Shown: positions 46,945 to 57,031, counted from the first letter of the stretch. The stretch is 64,000 nt of DNA from Halomonas elongata (GCF_029081005.1 NZ_JAJQTQ010000006.1:62001-126000); one strand, 5' to 3'. The notes: a model not told the origin generated them from the sequence alone. Numbers and translations are program-made.

Positions 46945-48180
46945 ATGACACAGGAATCCACCGAGCTTTCCGACACGATTCGCGAGACCAAGCGGCGTCT
47001 GAAGCGCGACCTGCCGAATTACCGCGATGCCTTCGCGCGTGCCCGGGACGACATCCTGGGGCAGATCGAACGCATCCGGGCGGAACGTGCCGCCGGCGAG
47101 CATCCGATACCCCGCTTCACGGCCGATGATCTCATCGCCGGTCGACTCTCCGAAACCGATCGGCAACGCATTCGCCAGCGCGGCGCCTGTGCCGTCGCCG
47201 GTGTCTTCCCGACTGAAAGGGCGCGGCACTGGAACGCGCAGATCGGCGACTATCTCGATCGCAATCGTTTCATGGAACGCCTGGCGAATGCCGCCGAGGA
47301 TCCGTATTTTGGTGAACTCGAGCAGGGCAAGCCGCAGATTTACGGCGTCTACTGGTCGTCGCCCCAGGTGCAGGCGCGTCAGGATGAGCGACTGTGCGAT
47401 GTGCAGGTGTTTCTCAACCGCCTGTGGGACGCCGGCGAAGAGTTCGATCCCGGCCATCTGGCCAGCTATGCTGACCGGCTGCGCCGCCGGCCGCCTGGTT
47501 CGGGTAGCCTGGGGCTGTCGCCGCATGTCGATGGCGGCTCCGTGGAGCGCTGGCTCGACGACGGCTTTCGCCATGTCTACCGCCATGCCTTTCGCGGGGT
47601 GCCCGAGCGCTTCGATCCCTTCGCGGCCCTGGGGCGCACGCGGGTGCGTGAAATCGCCTCGCCGGCGGTATGCTCGATGTTCCGCACCTTTCAGGGCTGG
47701 ACGGCGCTGACACCGCAACGTTCGGGCGCCGGGACCCTGAACCTGATTCCCATCGCCAACGTGATGAGCTATCTGCTGCTGCGAGCCTTGCAGGACGATG
47801 TGCCGGAGGACGACCTGTGCGGTGCGCAGCCCGGTCGCGCGCTCTCGATCGATCCCCACTGGCACGCGCCCTTGCTGGAGGCGCTGACGCCGATTCCCGA
47901 TCTCGATCCCGGCGATACCATCTGGTGGCACTGTGACGTGGTGCACGCCGTGGACCCCGAGCATGAAGGCGAGTATGACAGCAACGTCATGTATATCGGG
48001 GCCGCCCCCTGGTGCGACAAGAACGCGGCCTACCTGCCAGGGCAATGGCAGGCCTTCGTCGAGGGTCGCACGCCGCCCGACTTCGCCTCGGACGACTTCG
48101 AGGTCGACTTCACCGGCCGCGCACGGCCGGCGGATCTCGGCGAACGGGGACGTCAGCAGATGGGGGGATGGGGTGTTTGA
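46945..48180 (+). CDS. DUF1479 (YbiU-type) putative Fe(II)/2-oxoglutarate oxygenase
   Basis: The 411-residue protein fits the DUF1479/YbiU family. The double-stranded beta-helix metal triad is plausible. [13 protein letters not shown] near residue 192 provides an HxD pair, and [16 protein letters not shown] near 330 provides a distal histidine. No substrate is established for the family, to my knowledge. The GAGGAG ribosome site and the 12-bp gap to gtsD suggest co-expression with sugar uptake. A role with sugar-derived compounds is speculation. Confidence 0.82.
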   Translation: MTQESTELSDTIRETKRRLKRDLPNYRDAFARARDDILGQIERIRAERAAGEHPIPRFTADDLIAGRLSETDRQRIRQRGACAVAGVFPTERARHWNAQIGDYLDRNRFMERLANAAEDPYFGELEQGKPQIYGVYWSSPQVQARQDERLCDVQVFLNRLWDAGEEFDPGHLASYADRLRRRPPGSGSLGLSPHVDGGSVERWLDDGFRHVYRHAFRGVPERFDPFAALGRTRVREIASPAVCSMFRTFQGWTALTPQRSGAGTLNLIPIANVMSYLLLRALQDDVPEDDLCGAQPGRALSIDPHWHAPLLEALTPIPDLDPGDTIWWHCDVVHAVDPEHEGEYDSNVMYIGAAPWCDKNAAYLPGQWQAFVEGRTPPDFASDDFEVDFTGRARPADLGERGRQQMGGWGV

Positions 48181-48425
48181 GTGCTGAAGATCGAGACTGG
48201 ATGCTCGAATGGGGGTAGAGCGACGCTATGTCGCTGAACATGAACACACCTTGCTTACAGCGGTTTATCGGCCCCGCTTGTAAGAGGTTGGCTATATGGG
48301 GTGTGCGTCATTCGTGACGCGTGGTTGAGGGTGATTTGTTTCCAGCCGAAGAAAACTTAGCTTGGCGTTATCTGACACTGACTCCGTGATATCGAGACGG
48401 GGTCACGGCTTCCAGGAGGAACGCC
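48181..48425. other. intergenic region before the type VI island
   Basis: The stretch contains a UUCG-loop hairpin, GCGTCA-TTCG-TGACGC, at 48305-48320, without a clear T tract. It may end the upstream operon. The sequence then becomes more AT-rich before the AGGAGG ribosome site of vgrG. No gene is supported. Confidence 0.4.
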
Positions 48426-50382
48426 ATGCACGCCAAGGGATGGCACTTCACGCTCAGCCTGGCCGGGGGCGACAACCTCAATCTGGCCGTGGTCGACTTC
48501 CGGCTCGACGAGGCGCTCTCCGCGCCCTTCACCCTGGAGGTCGAAGCCGCCAGCCGCCGCGCGGACCTCGAGGCCAGCGAGCTGCTCGAAAGCGGTGCCA
48601 CGCTCACGGTCTGGCATGACGACCGGCCGCGTGCACGGCGTGGTCAGCGAGTTCGCCCGCGGGGATCGCGGGCATCGTCGCACCCATTACCACGTCACCA
48701 TTCGCCCGGCGCTGTGGCGGCTCTCGCTGCGCCACAACTCGCGCATCTTCCAGAACGTCTCGCCGCTGGCGGTGATCAACATCCTGTGCGAGGAAAACGG
48801 CCTGACCGACGTGGCCTTCGCCGCCACTCGAGACCCCGCCACGCGCGAATATGTCGTCCAATACCGCGAGACCGACCTGCAGTTCCTCCAGCGCCTGGCC
48901 GCCGAGGAAGGCTTCAGCTTCTTCCATGAATTCGAGGACGCTGAAGGCGGCGTTCACCGCCTGGTATTCGCTGACTCCCCCCAGGCGCTGAGCTCGCTCG
49001 GCGAGCGCACCTACCATTCCCGCGCCGGCGGTACCCCGCCCGAGACGCATGTGCGCCGCCTGCGCCAGACCAGCCGCGTGCGCCCGGCCAACGCGACCCT
49101 CAAGGACTACAGCTTCAAGCAGCCGGCCTATGCGCAACGGCACGACAAGCAGGGCGAGGGGCTTGGCCAGCATGCGCAGCGGGATGACTACGAGCATTTC
49201 GACTACCCCGGGCGCTTCAAGGCCGATCCCTCCGGCAAGGCCTTCACCCGCCACCGTCTCGAATGGCTGCGCCGCGACGCCACCACCGCCGAGGCCGAGA
49301 GCAATCTCGCCGAGCTGGCGCCCGGCCGCCGCTTCACGCTCGGCGGCGACGACCTGCCGGCCCCGGGCGACTGGCAGGTGGTCAGCGCGGCGCACCACGG
49401 CACCCAGCCCCAGGCCCTGGAAGAAGACGCCGCACAGGCCGCCGGCCAGACCACGCTCAACAACCGGCTGACGCTGGCGCCCGCCGACATTACCTGGCAG
49501 GCCGCCCCCCAGCCCAAGCCGCGTGTCGACGGCCCGCAGATCGCCTTCGTGGTCGGCCCCGAAGGCGAGGAGATCTATTGCGACGAACACGGCCGGGTCA
49601 AGGTGCAGTTCCCCTGGGACCGCTACGCCGAGCCGAATGAAACCGCCAGCGCCTGGATTCGCGTCAGTCAGGGCTGGGCCGGCGGCGGCTACGGCTTCCA
49701 GGCCATCCCCCGGATCGGCCACGAGATCATCGTGTCGTTCCTGGAAGGCGATCCGGACCAGCCGATCATCACCGGGCGGACCCACCACGCGGTGAACGTG
49801 CCGCCCTACGAACTGCCGGCGCACAAGACGCGCACCACCTTCAAGACCCAGACCCATCAAGGGGATGGCTTCAATGAGCTGTGTTTCGAGGACAAGACGG
49901 ATGCTCAGTTCATCTACCTGCATGCCCAGCGCAATCTGGAACTCCAGGTCAACAACTCGCGCAAGAAACGGGTGGAGTTCGATGATACGGCGTCCATCGG
50001 CAACGACGCCTTCCTGACGGTCGCCAGGAATCGGGTCGAAAGTATCGAGGGCAAGCAGGATGTCACGGTCGCGACCGACCGCAGCGAAAAGATCGGCGGC
50101 GACCTGGGGCAGACCGTCAAGGGCAACAGTGGCACCCAGGTCGGCGGTGACCTGACCGTCAAGGCCGATGGCGAGATCGTGCTCGACGCCAGCAAGATCA
50201 CTCTCGTGTCCGGTGGCACCGCGCTAGTGGTCGCCAACGGCAGTGTCGACGTCACTCCGGCGCTGAATGTCGGCTCGGCATCCCCCGGCGCCGCCGCCAC
50301 GCCGGCCATCCCGGCCGTCCTGGAAGCCGCCGCCGGAGAGGGCGCTCCCTTCGTCTCGCATTGTCCGGCAGAGGAAGACTGA
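48426..50382 (+). pseudogene. vgrG: type VI secretion spike protein VgrG, frameshifted
   Basis: Two overlapping frames together encode one VgrG of about 650 residues. Frame 1 starts MHAKGWHFTLSLAGGDNLNL and reads well to LTVWHDDRP at about 48628. The continuation VHGVVSEFARGD is found one base later, so the break is at about 48629-48631 within GGCCGCGTGC. The rest is intact: the gp27-like region (RETDLQFLQRLAAEEGFSFF), the gp5-type OB fold (FPWDRYAEPNETASAWIRVS), a beta-helix and a short tail ending PAEED. There is no C-terminal effector extension. One extra base, two missing bases, or a sequencing error could explain the break. The downstream genes are typical VgrG-dependent cargo. Confidence 0.88.
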
Positions 50383-50385
50383 TCC

Positions 50386-51753
50386 ATGTCACAGCGTGAT
50401 AACTGGGTGGGTCGTTGCCAGGTTCGCGCGCCCTCGGCTGATGCTCGGCAATGGCTGGCAGCGGCCGACGAGGCGGTGAGCGTGGCGGTGGTCTGGGCCC
50501 TGGATGCCGTCGAAGCGCGTCAGCGTGTCGAGCAGTCGCTGCACGAGGCCGGCCTCGTGCTGACGGCCTTCGAGCAGGTGAGGCCGCTGATCCAGCGCTT
50601 TCGCGAGCAGGGCATGGAGCAGCCGCTGGTGGATCTGGCCAACGGCCTCACCGAGGCGGCGCCGGTGGGCTGTGGCGAGATGCTGCCCATCCTGCACGAA
50701 CCCGAGCCGACGGCTATCCATGACGCGCCGGCCGAGCCGGCCCCGTCGCCGGCCACCTACAGCGAGACGGACTGGGACCACCTGTTCGACTCGGACCAGC
50801 CGCCCCTGTGGGCCGTCATCGACGGCGTGAACTGCCGTGAGGTCATGGCCCGGGTCGCCGAGAGCGAGGTGCAAAGCGCCTGCCTGTATGCCTCGGCGGA
50901 CGCCGACACCCGCGCCATGGCGCCCTGGCTGGTGCGCCTCGAGCCCGACAGCGAACTGGCCACCTGGCTTCAGGGCCTGCCCCAGGACCAGCACTGGGGC
51001 ATTCTGCTGCAGTCCACGGCCACCCTGAAACAGCTGCGTACCCATCTGCGCAAGTTCACCATGCTGTGGACCTCGGCCAACGACCAGGCACCGGTGTATT
51101 TCCGCTTCTACGATCCGCGAGTGGCGCTGGACATGAGCCAGGCGTTGGCGAGATGGAAACTGATCGCTCTGATGGCGCCCATGGAGAGCATGGTGATGAG
51201 CCTTTCGCCTTCGATGACGTTCCCGTCCGAGCTCGAACTGATGCCGGCGATTGGCCTGGATGTCGACGCCGACGAGGTGCAAGGGCGGTTGTTGCGCGTC
51301 ACGGCCAATGCAGCAATGCCTGCCGGCAACGCACCAGGTCGCCAGTTCGCGATTGGCGAGGCGGAGTACCAGCATTTCGGCAAGCTGGCCCAACTCAGAT
51401 CACGACAAGCGCTGGCTCGATCGCTTGCTGAGTCTTACCCCCAATCACCAGCGGACAAGCGGCGTCGCGTTGTCGAGGAGGCCACCCAACTGGGGCAGCG
51501 CTACCAGCTGACCTCCACCCGACAGACTGACACGCTGGCCAGGTGCGTGATGGAACTGGGACCGGACTTCCCGCAACGCCACCCGGAGGCCGGGAAGATA
51601 CTCGCCAACCCGCGTACCGCCAGTTGGCGCAAGCGTGAGCAGTTGGTGGCCTGGTTGCCCCATGGCCGCGTGCGGCACTCGCTGCTGGGCGCGGCGGGTG
51701 ACCCGGCCAGCGAGGATAACTACCGGCCCATCATGGACGAAGAACGCTCATGA
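50386..51753 (+). CDS. DUF4123 type VI effector adaptor
   Basis: The 455-residue protein contains a DUF4123 domain from about residue 140 (PPLWAVIDGVNCREVMARVA) through PVYFRFYDPRVALDMSQAL. This domain loads effectors onto VgrG. The N-terminal approximately 100 residues are an additional, unrecognised domain, and the C-terminal approximately 150 residues are helical and basic. It starts 3 bp after vgrG and its stop overlaps the next gene by 4 bp (ATGA). This pairs it with the downstream protein as the likely cargo. Confidence 0.87.
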   Translation: MSQRDNWVGRCQVRAPSADARQWLAAADEAVSVAVVWALDAVEARQRVEQSLHEAGLVLTAFEQVRPLIQRFREQGMEQPLVDLANGLTEAAPVGCGEMLPILHEPEPTAIHDAPAEPAPSPATYSETDWDHLFDSDQPPLWAVIDGVNCREVMARVAESEVQSACLYASADADTRAMAPWLVRLEPDSELATWLQGLPQDQHWGILLQSTATLKQLRTHLRKFTMLWTSANDQAPVYFRFYDPRVALDMSQALARWKLIALMAPMESMVMSLSPSMTFPSELELMPAIGLDVDADEVQGRLLRVTANAAMPAGNAPGRQFAIGEAEYQHFGKLAQLRSRQALARSLAESYPQSPADKRRRVVEEATQLGQRYQLTSTRQTDTLARCVMELGPDFPQRHPEAGKILANPRTASWRKREQLVAWLPHGRVRHSLLGAAGDPASEDNYRPIMDEERS

Positions 51754-53693
51754 GCTATCAGCCGAGCATTGAAGATATTGCGCAGCTTGCGATGGACCAG
51801 CCGGAGTGCTTCTCGAACGCACAGCAAACGCTGACCTCGATTCGACACGCCATACAGGCCGACGAGGTACAGCGTGACGCACTGGAAGCCGCGACCACCC
51901 AGGCTCACTACGACGATTTCTTGAGTAACGGGGGACAACCGCTTACCGAAAGCCCGATTCCCCCTCTGCCCGTACCGAAAGGCCCCACCCACGATACTGA
52001 GTTCGGTGCCGCCTGTGTTAAGTGCGCCTCACTGTCGCCCTGTATCAAGAAAGTCGAGATTGCCTGCCACGCGGGAAGCAATGCCCGGGTGACGTTGCAG
52101 GGTGAGGGTGAACTCGACGATGGCAGGATCTACTTTGTCGCCGACCAGTTCGTGACGGGGGCAGGCACCCTTGAAGACTTTTTCTCGGGCACGCGGCTTA
52201 AAGACGAGGGCAGCATCGCGATCACACTCGATCCCTGCTCTCACGGGCTGCATACGCTGTACTGGACCGACGACCTGAGCGGCACCGTGCTCACCCCAGG
52301 CTTGACCACGACCGTCGATTTTTCGCTGATGACCGAGCCCGTGCCACCCATCTCCTTGCCCGGTGCACTCATGGGGCTTATACCACCGGATGCGGAGCTC
52401 GCCGTTAAAACGGCCGCCATGCTGCTGGATATCATCATGAACCGCAAAGCCATGGTGAGTGAGCAGGACTTTCGCATCAGCCATGATGGCACCAACGACT
52501 TCTGTTTTACCTCGGTGACGCTACCGCAACTCAAGTTCGATGGTCTGGTGACGATAGCGCCACCAAGCCTGGGCACACGATTTGTCGAAGAACGTGAAGG
52601 TCGTGAACTGGCTGACCAAAAAGAGATGGGGCCGCGAGTCAGGCAAGTATCAACTCGGCAGGGGTGGGGCATACATGCCGACATGACAGTGGTATGTGGC
52701 GCCAAGAGCAGGACTATCACGGTAGGTACCAGCCCGAGTCAAACCGAGACGTATGATACCGGGCCATCGATTCGGCGTGCCGATAATCAGAGGAATCAGA
52801 AAAGTACGGTTGAACGATTCTTCAGCACCCTTACCGATGCCTCGCAGAGTATCGCCAAAAATCTGAGTGCTACCGAAAATGATGGCGACAGGGTTTTTAG
52901 TTTCTACAGCATTGGGCCAGAGCTGATGCTTGGTGCCACGACCGAACAGGTCGAGGAAGACGGTGCGCCCGGGGCCTCGTGGAACATAACCCCCGGCCTT
53001 TCCCTGGCTTATGAGTGCGGCGTCAGGGTCGATATCTATGAAGCCCTCAAAAGGGTGTTAAGAGCGTTGCCTCTGACGACGCCTGCGGGCGCTGCCGGGA
53101 GATCTCTGCTTGCTTTTCTGGAAGATGCCGAATCAGGCCGTGATTTGTGGGTAATAGAATATGGCTTTACTCCCGAGTTGTTTATGGAGGTAGGCCTGGG
53201 GGTTGGCCCCTCGCCTACGGAAGACACGCTCGGCAACCACATGCTTAGAGCCGAGTACAATGTTCAGAAAGATGTTTTTGAGGCACCCCAAGGCCAGGTC
53301 AATATCAAATTGAGCGCTGTTGTAGGTGGCGGGATGATGGGGTACTTCGACAGCCTTTTTACCGAGGAAACGGTCTTCAAGTATCGAGTGGAAATCGCCA
53401 CCAGCGGCAGCATCGATATTACCATAAAGGATGGGAAATGGGGTTACCAGCTCTCCCATGGCGGCGCTATGGTTCGCGTGCAGGGCTATAAAAAAGCGGA
53501 TACGGATTCAGTGGGTGACAGGAGACCCAATGATGGAGGTAGGCCAGCGCCAAATCGACGGGTTAGCAGCCGTAGTTCCCAAGTTATTGAGACTTCCGGT
53601 GGTGCTCGATGGCAAAAGGATGGCGGAACCCATTCCTATCGGCTTGCCGAGAGTTGGGTGGGGGAGTTTCATCAGTTTAACAGCGGGCTGTAG
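51750..53693 (+). CDS. unrecognised protein, candidate type VI effector
   Basis: I do not recognise this 647-residue protein. It has no signal peptide. The first 60 residues are helical. A cysteine-rich segment C89-x2-C92-x5-C98 with C106 (CVKCASLSPCIKKVEIACH) follows a proline-rich linker. A moderately hydrophobic stretch lies near 210-235 (GLIPPDAELAVKTAAMLLDI). The C-terminal half looks beta-rich and ends in a polar, Arg/Ser-rich tail. I see no lipase, nuclease, amidase or ADP-ribosyltransferase motif. The gene overlaps the DUF4123 adaptor and is followed by a secreted protein and a PAAR gene, the usual effector position. The second half is more AT-rich than its neighbours, consistent with recent acquisition. 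Confidence 0.65.
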   Translation: MSYQPSIEDIAQLAMDQPECFSNAQQTLTSIRHAIQADEVQRDALEAATTQAHYDDFLSNGGQPLTESPIPPLPVPKGPTHDTEFGAACVKCASLSPCIKKVEIACHAGSNARVTLQGEGELDDGRIYFVADQFVTGAGTLEDFFSGTRLKDEGSIAITLDPCSHGLHTLYWTDDLSGTVLTPGLTTTVDFSLMTEPVPPISLPGALMGLIPPDAELAVKTAAMLLDIIMNRKAMVSEQDFRISHDGTNDFCFTSVTLPQLKFDGLVTIAPPSLGTRFVEEREGRELADQKEMGPRVRQVSTRQGWGIHADMTVVCGAKSRTITVGTSPSQTETYDTGPSIRRADNQRNQKSTVERFFSTLTDASQSIAKNLSATENDGDRVFSFYSIGPELMLGATTEQVEEDGAPGASWNITPGLSLAYECGVRVDIYEALKRVLRALPLTTPAGAAGRSLLAFLEDAESGRDLWVIEYGFTPELFMEVGLGVGPSPTEDTLGNHMLRAEYNVQKDVFEAPQGQVNIKLSAVVGGGMMGYFDSLFTEETVFKYRVEIATSGSIDITIKDGKWGYQLSHGGAMVRVQGYKKADTDSVGDRRPNDGGRPAPNRRVSSRSSQVIETSGGARWQKDGGTHSYRLAESWVGEFHQFNSGL

Positions 53694-53699
53694 TTTAAT

Positions 53700-54611
53700 A
53701 TGAAAGTAATTTTCGCACTTTTTTTATCAGTATTGATGAGTTTTGAGGTACAGGCGATGTCGCAGAAAGTAGAGTACCATTTTGGCGTAAGATGGAAGGT
53801 CAATGGCCTGGCGTCATCACTGGATATACAGAATATCATGCTTGATTTTAAAGGCGTGCCTAGTGTGCATAATACGATGCTGCCTGTCACGCAGTATATC
53901 CGTAATGGCCGAAATGCGATTCAGTTCTATGCCTGGCCAGTGCCGTCAGACGACCCATTCAAGCCTGAACAAGAGCTGCGTCTCTCTTTGGAATATTGGC
54001 GGTCTGGCCAAAATCCCAGCACTGAAGCCAGTACGGCGTTTGAGGTGGTGATGAAGCCAGGCCAGGAGGGTGCCAAGCCCCGCATCGTGACAAGAGAGCC
54101 AATTGCTCCACTGCAACCAATAAGCAGTGAGATACGTTGGGACAAGGATTACTTCCGGTTGACGGTTCCCTTTACCAACCGCCAGCCTATGCCCACCTGG
54201 TGCTGGGAAGAGGGTGATGTTTTGCGCGATAATGATGCCACCCGCGACAGCCTTGCCCGTGAGTACCGTCGATTGCATAAGCTGTTTGCCGCGGGCGATA
54301 ACGATGCCCTTTTGGCGGCTGCCTCAACAAGAACCCAAGAGCTCGCTCTTGCCACCGATACGCCAGAAGCCTATGTGCGTCACCGCTTCAGCTACAATAT
54401 GTACTTCGATAACCCAGATACCTACCAGTTGGACGACTTCCCCGAAGAGCCCATGACGCTGAACCTAGCGGCGGATAATCGCGTAGCCTGGCTGACCACA
54501 CAGGGTGTTAGTGTGCCCATTGTGTTTAGCCATGTTGGAACCGAGCACGGTGCTTCGTTTGTTAGGCCTTACTTTATCCGCCGTAATGGCCAGTGGGAAA
54601 TCTGCCGATGA
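53700..54611 (+). CDS. secreted protein, candidate immunity to the upstream effector
   Basis: The 303-residue protein has a clear signal peptide (MKVIFALFLSVLMSFEVQA) and should be periplasmic, since no lipobox cysteine follows. The mature part is rich in aromatic residues, with a middle segment NRQPMPTWCWEEGDVLRDND and a C-terminal beta-rich region ending RPYFIRRNGQWEICR. I recognise no family. Its 6-bp distance from the candidate effector, its 4-bp overlap with PAAR and its export suggest an immunity protein against a toxin that acts in the periplasm. It could instead be part of the secreted payload. The DNA is markedly more AT-rich than the flanking core genes. Confidence 0.6.
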   Translation: MKVIFALFLSVLMSFEVQAMSQKVEYHFGVRWKVNGLASSLDIQNIMLDFKGVPSVHNTMLPVTQYIRNGRNAIQFYAWPVPSDDPFKPEQELRLSLEYWRSGQNPSTEASTAFEVVMKPGQEGAKPRIVTREPIAPLQPISSEIRWDKDYFRLTVPFTNRQPMPTWCWEEGDVLRDNDATRDSLAREYRRLHKLFAAGDNDALLAAASTRTQELALATDTPEAYVRHRFSYNMYFDNPDTYQLDDFPEEPMTLNLAADNRVAWLTTQGVSVPIVFSHVGTEHGASFVRPYFIRRNGQWEICR

Positions 54612-54874
54612 AACCCATCGCACGCCAGGGCGACCTGCACCGTTGCCCCTGCAATGGCCACGGCGTCACGCCGATCGTCTCCGGTTCGCCCCGCTCCCGG
54701 GTCGAGGGCCAGCCCGTGGCCCGGGTGGGTGACAAGACTACCTGCGGCGCCACCATCATCGAGGGCTCGGGGAGTTCCAGCACCGATGGCAAGCCCACGG
54801 CCTACCTCGGCTGCAAGACCGACCACGGCGGCGAGATCATCTCCGCCGCCAGCCAGGCCAAGGTGCAGCCGTAG
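54608..54874 (+). CDS. PAAR-domain type VI spike tip
   Basis: The 88-residue protein is a minimal PAAR protein. It begins MKPIARQGDLHRCPCNGHGV and contains VEGQPVARVGDKTTCGATII and the final PTAYLGCKTDHGGEI. The histidines and cysteines fit the zinc site at the tip of the cone. It has no extra effector domain. The ATG overlaps the previous stop (ATGA). It would cap the VgrG encoded 4 kb upstream. Confidence 0.92.
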   Translation: MKPIARQGDLHRCPCNGHGVTPIVSGSPRSRVEGQPVARVGDKTTCGATIIEGSGSSSTDGKPTAYLGCKTDHGGEIISAASQAKVQP

Positions 54875-54932
54875 TGGTTGCATTCTGCAAGCGGGAGTTC
54901 GGTGAACGTTGGGGCATATGGAGGAATCGTGA

Positions 54933-55750
54933 ATGAGCACCTCCCGGCGTCGGTGGCGTCATCGCCAAGGCACCTCACGTGAATGGACCGAGGCAGAGCT
55001 TGTTCTGCTTGAGCGCTACTACCTGGACATGACCTGGCGTGAGCTGCAGGCACGTCATTTTCCTCATCGCACGCCGGCAGCGATTCAGTGCATGGCCCAT
55101 AAGCTGGGGCTGAAAAAGTGGGAGTTGAAGGTACAGGAAAAGCAGCCGTGGAGCGAGGAGGAACTGGGCCTGGTGGCGCGGTACTATCCAGCGCTCAAGG
55201 CACCGGAGATCCGGCGCCGTTTACTGCCACATCGCAGCGTCCTGGCCATCCGCCATCCGCCATCCGCCAGGCGGCCAGGAAGTTCGGCCTGAAGGCATTT
55301 TCGATGGTCCACTGGGCCGAGCAGGAGTTGGCCATTTTGAGATGCCACTTTCCTCGGGGCGGTATTGCGGAGGTACAGCGGATGTTGCCCCACCGCACCG
55401 AGGCTGCCATTAAAGCGCGAGCCAGGACGGAAGGAGTGAGTTACCTGCCACAGGGTGATGGCGGAAAAGGGGATATCTGGAGTGCCGAGGAACTGCGATG
55501 CCTCGAAGAGCACAAGTACCTGCCTGCGGAGGAGCTGGCCAGGTTATTTCCCTATCATTCCAAGAAAGCAGTGGTCAACAAGCGTTACAAGCTACAGTGG
55601 GCGCCCGTCAAGCACTGGTCGGAGCCCGAGTTGCAGCGTTTGAAAGACCACCTCGATGCCCCCTTGGAGACCCTTTGCCGGTTATTTCCCGACCGCCCTC
55701 TGGAGGGCATCAGGATCAAGCGAGACCGCCTGCGGCGAAGTGGCCCTTGA
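54933..55750 (+). pseudogene. five-repeat Myb/SANT-like protein, frameshifted by a 7-bp repeat
   Basis: Five tandem units of about 45 residues can be read, each with the pattern W(T/S/A)E-x-EL...L...HR...I. The unit starts are EWTEAELVLLERYY, PWSEEELGLVARYY, HWAEQELAILRCHF, IWSAEELRCLEEHK and HWSEPELQRLKDHL. This resembles Myb/SANT DNA-binding repeats. The frame breaks inside unit 2 at 55247-55267, where CATCCGC occurs three times. With one copy (or four) the reading frame AIRQAARKFGLK is restored and the protein would be about 267 residues (or 274). The start has a GGAGGA ribosome site. It lies 58 bp after PAAR. Its function in or next to the island is unknown. Confidence 0.75.
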
Positions 55751-55981
55751 TCTGCTTATCAGCCGGCAGGGGATCTTGCCGTTGTCTCGATCATCGTAAG
55801 AGCTACTGCGTTTCCCGCGAGGCGCAATGAATCCTCTTTGTCTATCGGTTCGACATCGGTGCGGATTCGGTGACTCCCGCGACGGTGAGGCCCACCATGA
55901 ATGGCCGTCGGTGCTCGATCCATCGCGCAGAAAGAATGTCGGGCAGGTGTTAACCAATCCGTGCAGTTGTTCGAGACACTT
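55751..55981. other. intergenic region, nothing recognised
   Basis: No gene with coding character, no clear terminator and no repeat was seen between the Myb-like pseudogene and the convergent ycjF. Confidence 0.4.
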
Positions 55982-57031
55982 TCAATTCTTGTCCTTGCCC
56001 TCCAGGCGGCGCAGTTGCTGCCAGAGTTCCCGGCGCAGGTCGGCCAGGCGCGGGCGTTCCGTATCGTCGAACGTCAGCGGTCGGGTCAGGCGCTGGGTGC
56101 GCAGCCCGAGTCGCGCGCCCAGCAGGCCGACGCCGAGGCCCTGGGCGGCTCGGGTGGAAAGACGGCCGGCGAGATCCAGCGAGAGCATCTGCATGCTGGC
56201 GTCGCTGGCCAGCTCCGTGGCGCCGGCGAAGGCCATCTGCCGGAGCACGTCGCGCAGCAGGCTGATCCGGGCGGCGTAGCCGAGTTCCAGTCCGTAGAGT
56301 CGGCACAGCCGGTCGATCATCGCCAGGTGACGCCAGGCGACCAGGCCCATGTCGACCAGAGTCAGCGGCGAGACCGCCACCATGACGGCGGTCTCGCCGC
56401 TCATGCGTGATATGAGTCGCCGCGCTTCGCGGTCGCGGGGTGCCAGTAGATGATGGGCCAGCAGCGGGGCCAGGTCCTGGCCGTCGTGATGGGGCTCGCG
56501 CGCGGTAAGAAAGCTCTGCCAGTGAGGGTGATCGTCATGCAGGTCGAGCTGGGTCTTGAGGCGTCGTGCCAGCGCCATGGCCTGCTCGGGTGAACACTCG
56601 GGCAGTCGGGTGAGTGCCTCGCGCAGGCGGTTGTGTCGGCCGAGTCGGCGCAGCCGCCAGAGTTCACGCAGGATCGCCAGACCGCCCAGTCCCACGGCGC
56701 CGAGCCCGAGCAGCTGCCAGCCGGTGGTCAGCCAGTCGCCGTCGGCCACGCTGGCGGGCAGACCGGTGACGAACTCGGCCGCTCCCAGGCCTAGTGCGCC
56801 GGCGAGGGTGCCGAGCAGCCCCCAGCGCCGCTTGCGTGGTCGACCGAGGTGCGCCGACGGATCAGGATGCACGCGATCGTCCGGCTCGTCGCCGGGAGAC
56901 AGGGCGCGGCTGGGCAGGTCGTTGTCGAAGCGGCGGGCCGGTGCCGGGTCCGGTTCGGGCCGGTAGGCCTCAGAAGCGAAGCGCTGACCCGGTCGGGGGT
57001 CCGGTGTATCCCGGTGAGGGGCGTCGTTCAT
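55982..57031 (-). CDS. ycjF: YcjF-type inner-membrane protein (TIGR01620/DUF697)
   Basis: The 349-residue protein has a proline- and acid-rich cytoplasmic N-terminus (about 1-65). Two adjacent membrane helices follow at about 70-90 (LLGTLAGALGLGAAEFVTGL) and 103-122. The C-terminal DUF697 region has SGETAVMVAVSPLTLVDMG. Its start overlaps the ycjX stop by 4 bp. The pair is widely conserved in Gammaproteobacteria and is linked to envelope stress, but its molecular function is not established. Confidence 0.9.
   Translation of the reverse strand: MNDAPHRDTPDPRPGQRFASEAYRPEPDPAPARRFDNDLPSRALSPGDEPDDRVHPDPSAHLGRPRKRRWGLLGTLAGALGLGAAEFVTGLPASVADGDWLTTGWQLLGLGAVGLGGLAILRELWRLRRLGRHNRLREALTRLPECSPEQAMALARRLKTQLDLHDDHPHWQSFLTAREPHHDGQDLAPLLAHHLLAPRDREARRLISRMSGETAVMVAVSPLTLVDMGLVAWRHLAMIDRLCRLYGLELGYAARISLLRDVLRQMAFAGATELASDASMQMLSLDLAGRLSTRAAQGLGVGLLGARLGLRTQRLTRPLTFDDTERPRLADLRRELWQQLRRLEGKDKN

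Noticed and set aside
55682..55957. Small minus-strand open frame between the Myb-like pseudogene and ycjF
   Set aside because: It has no ribosome site and overlaps the 3' end of the Myb-like gene, and its composition is not gene-like.
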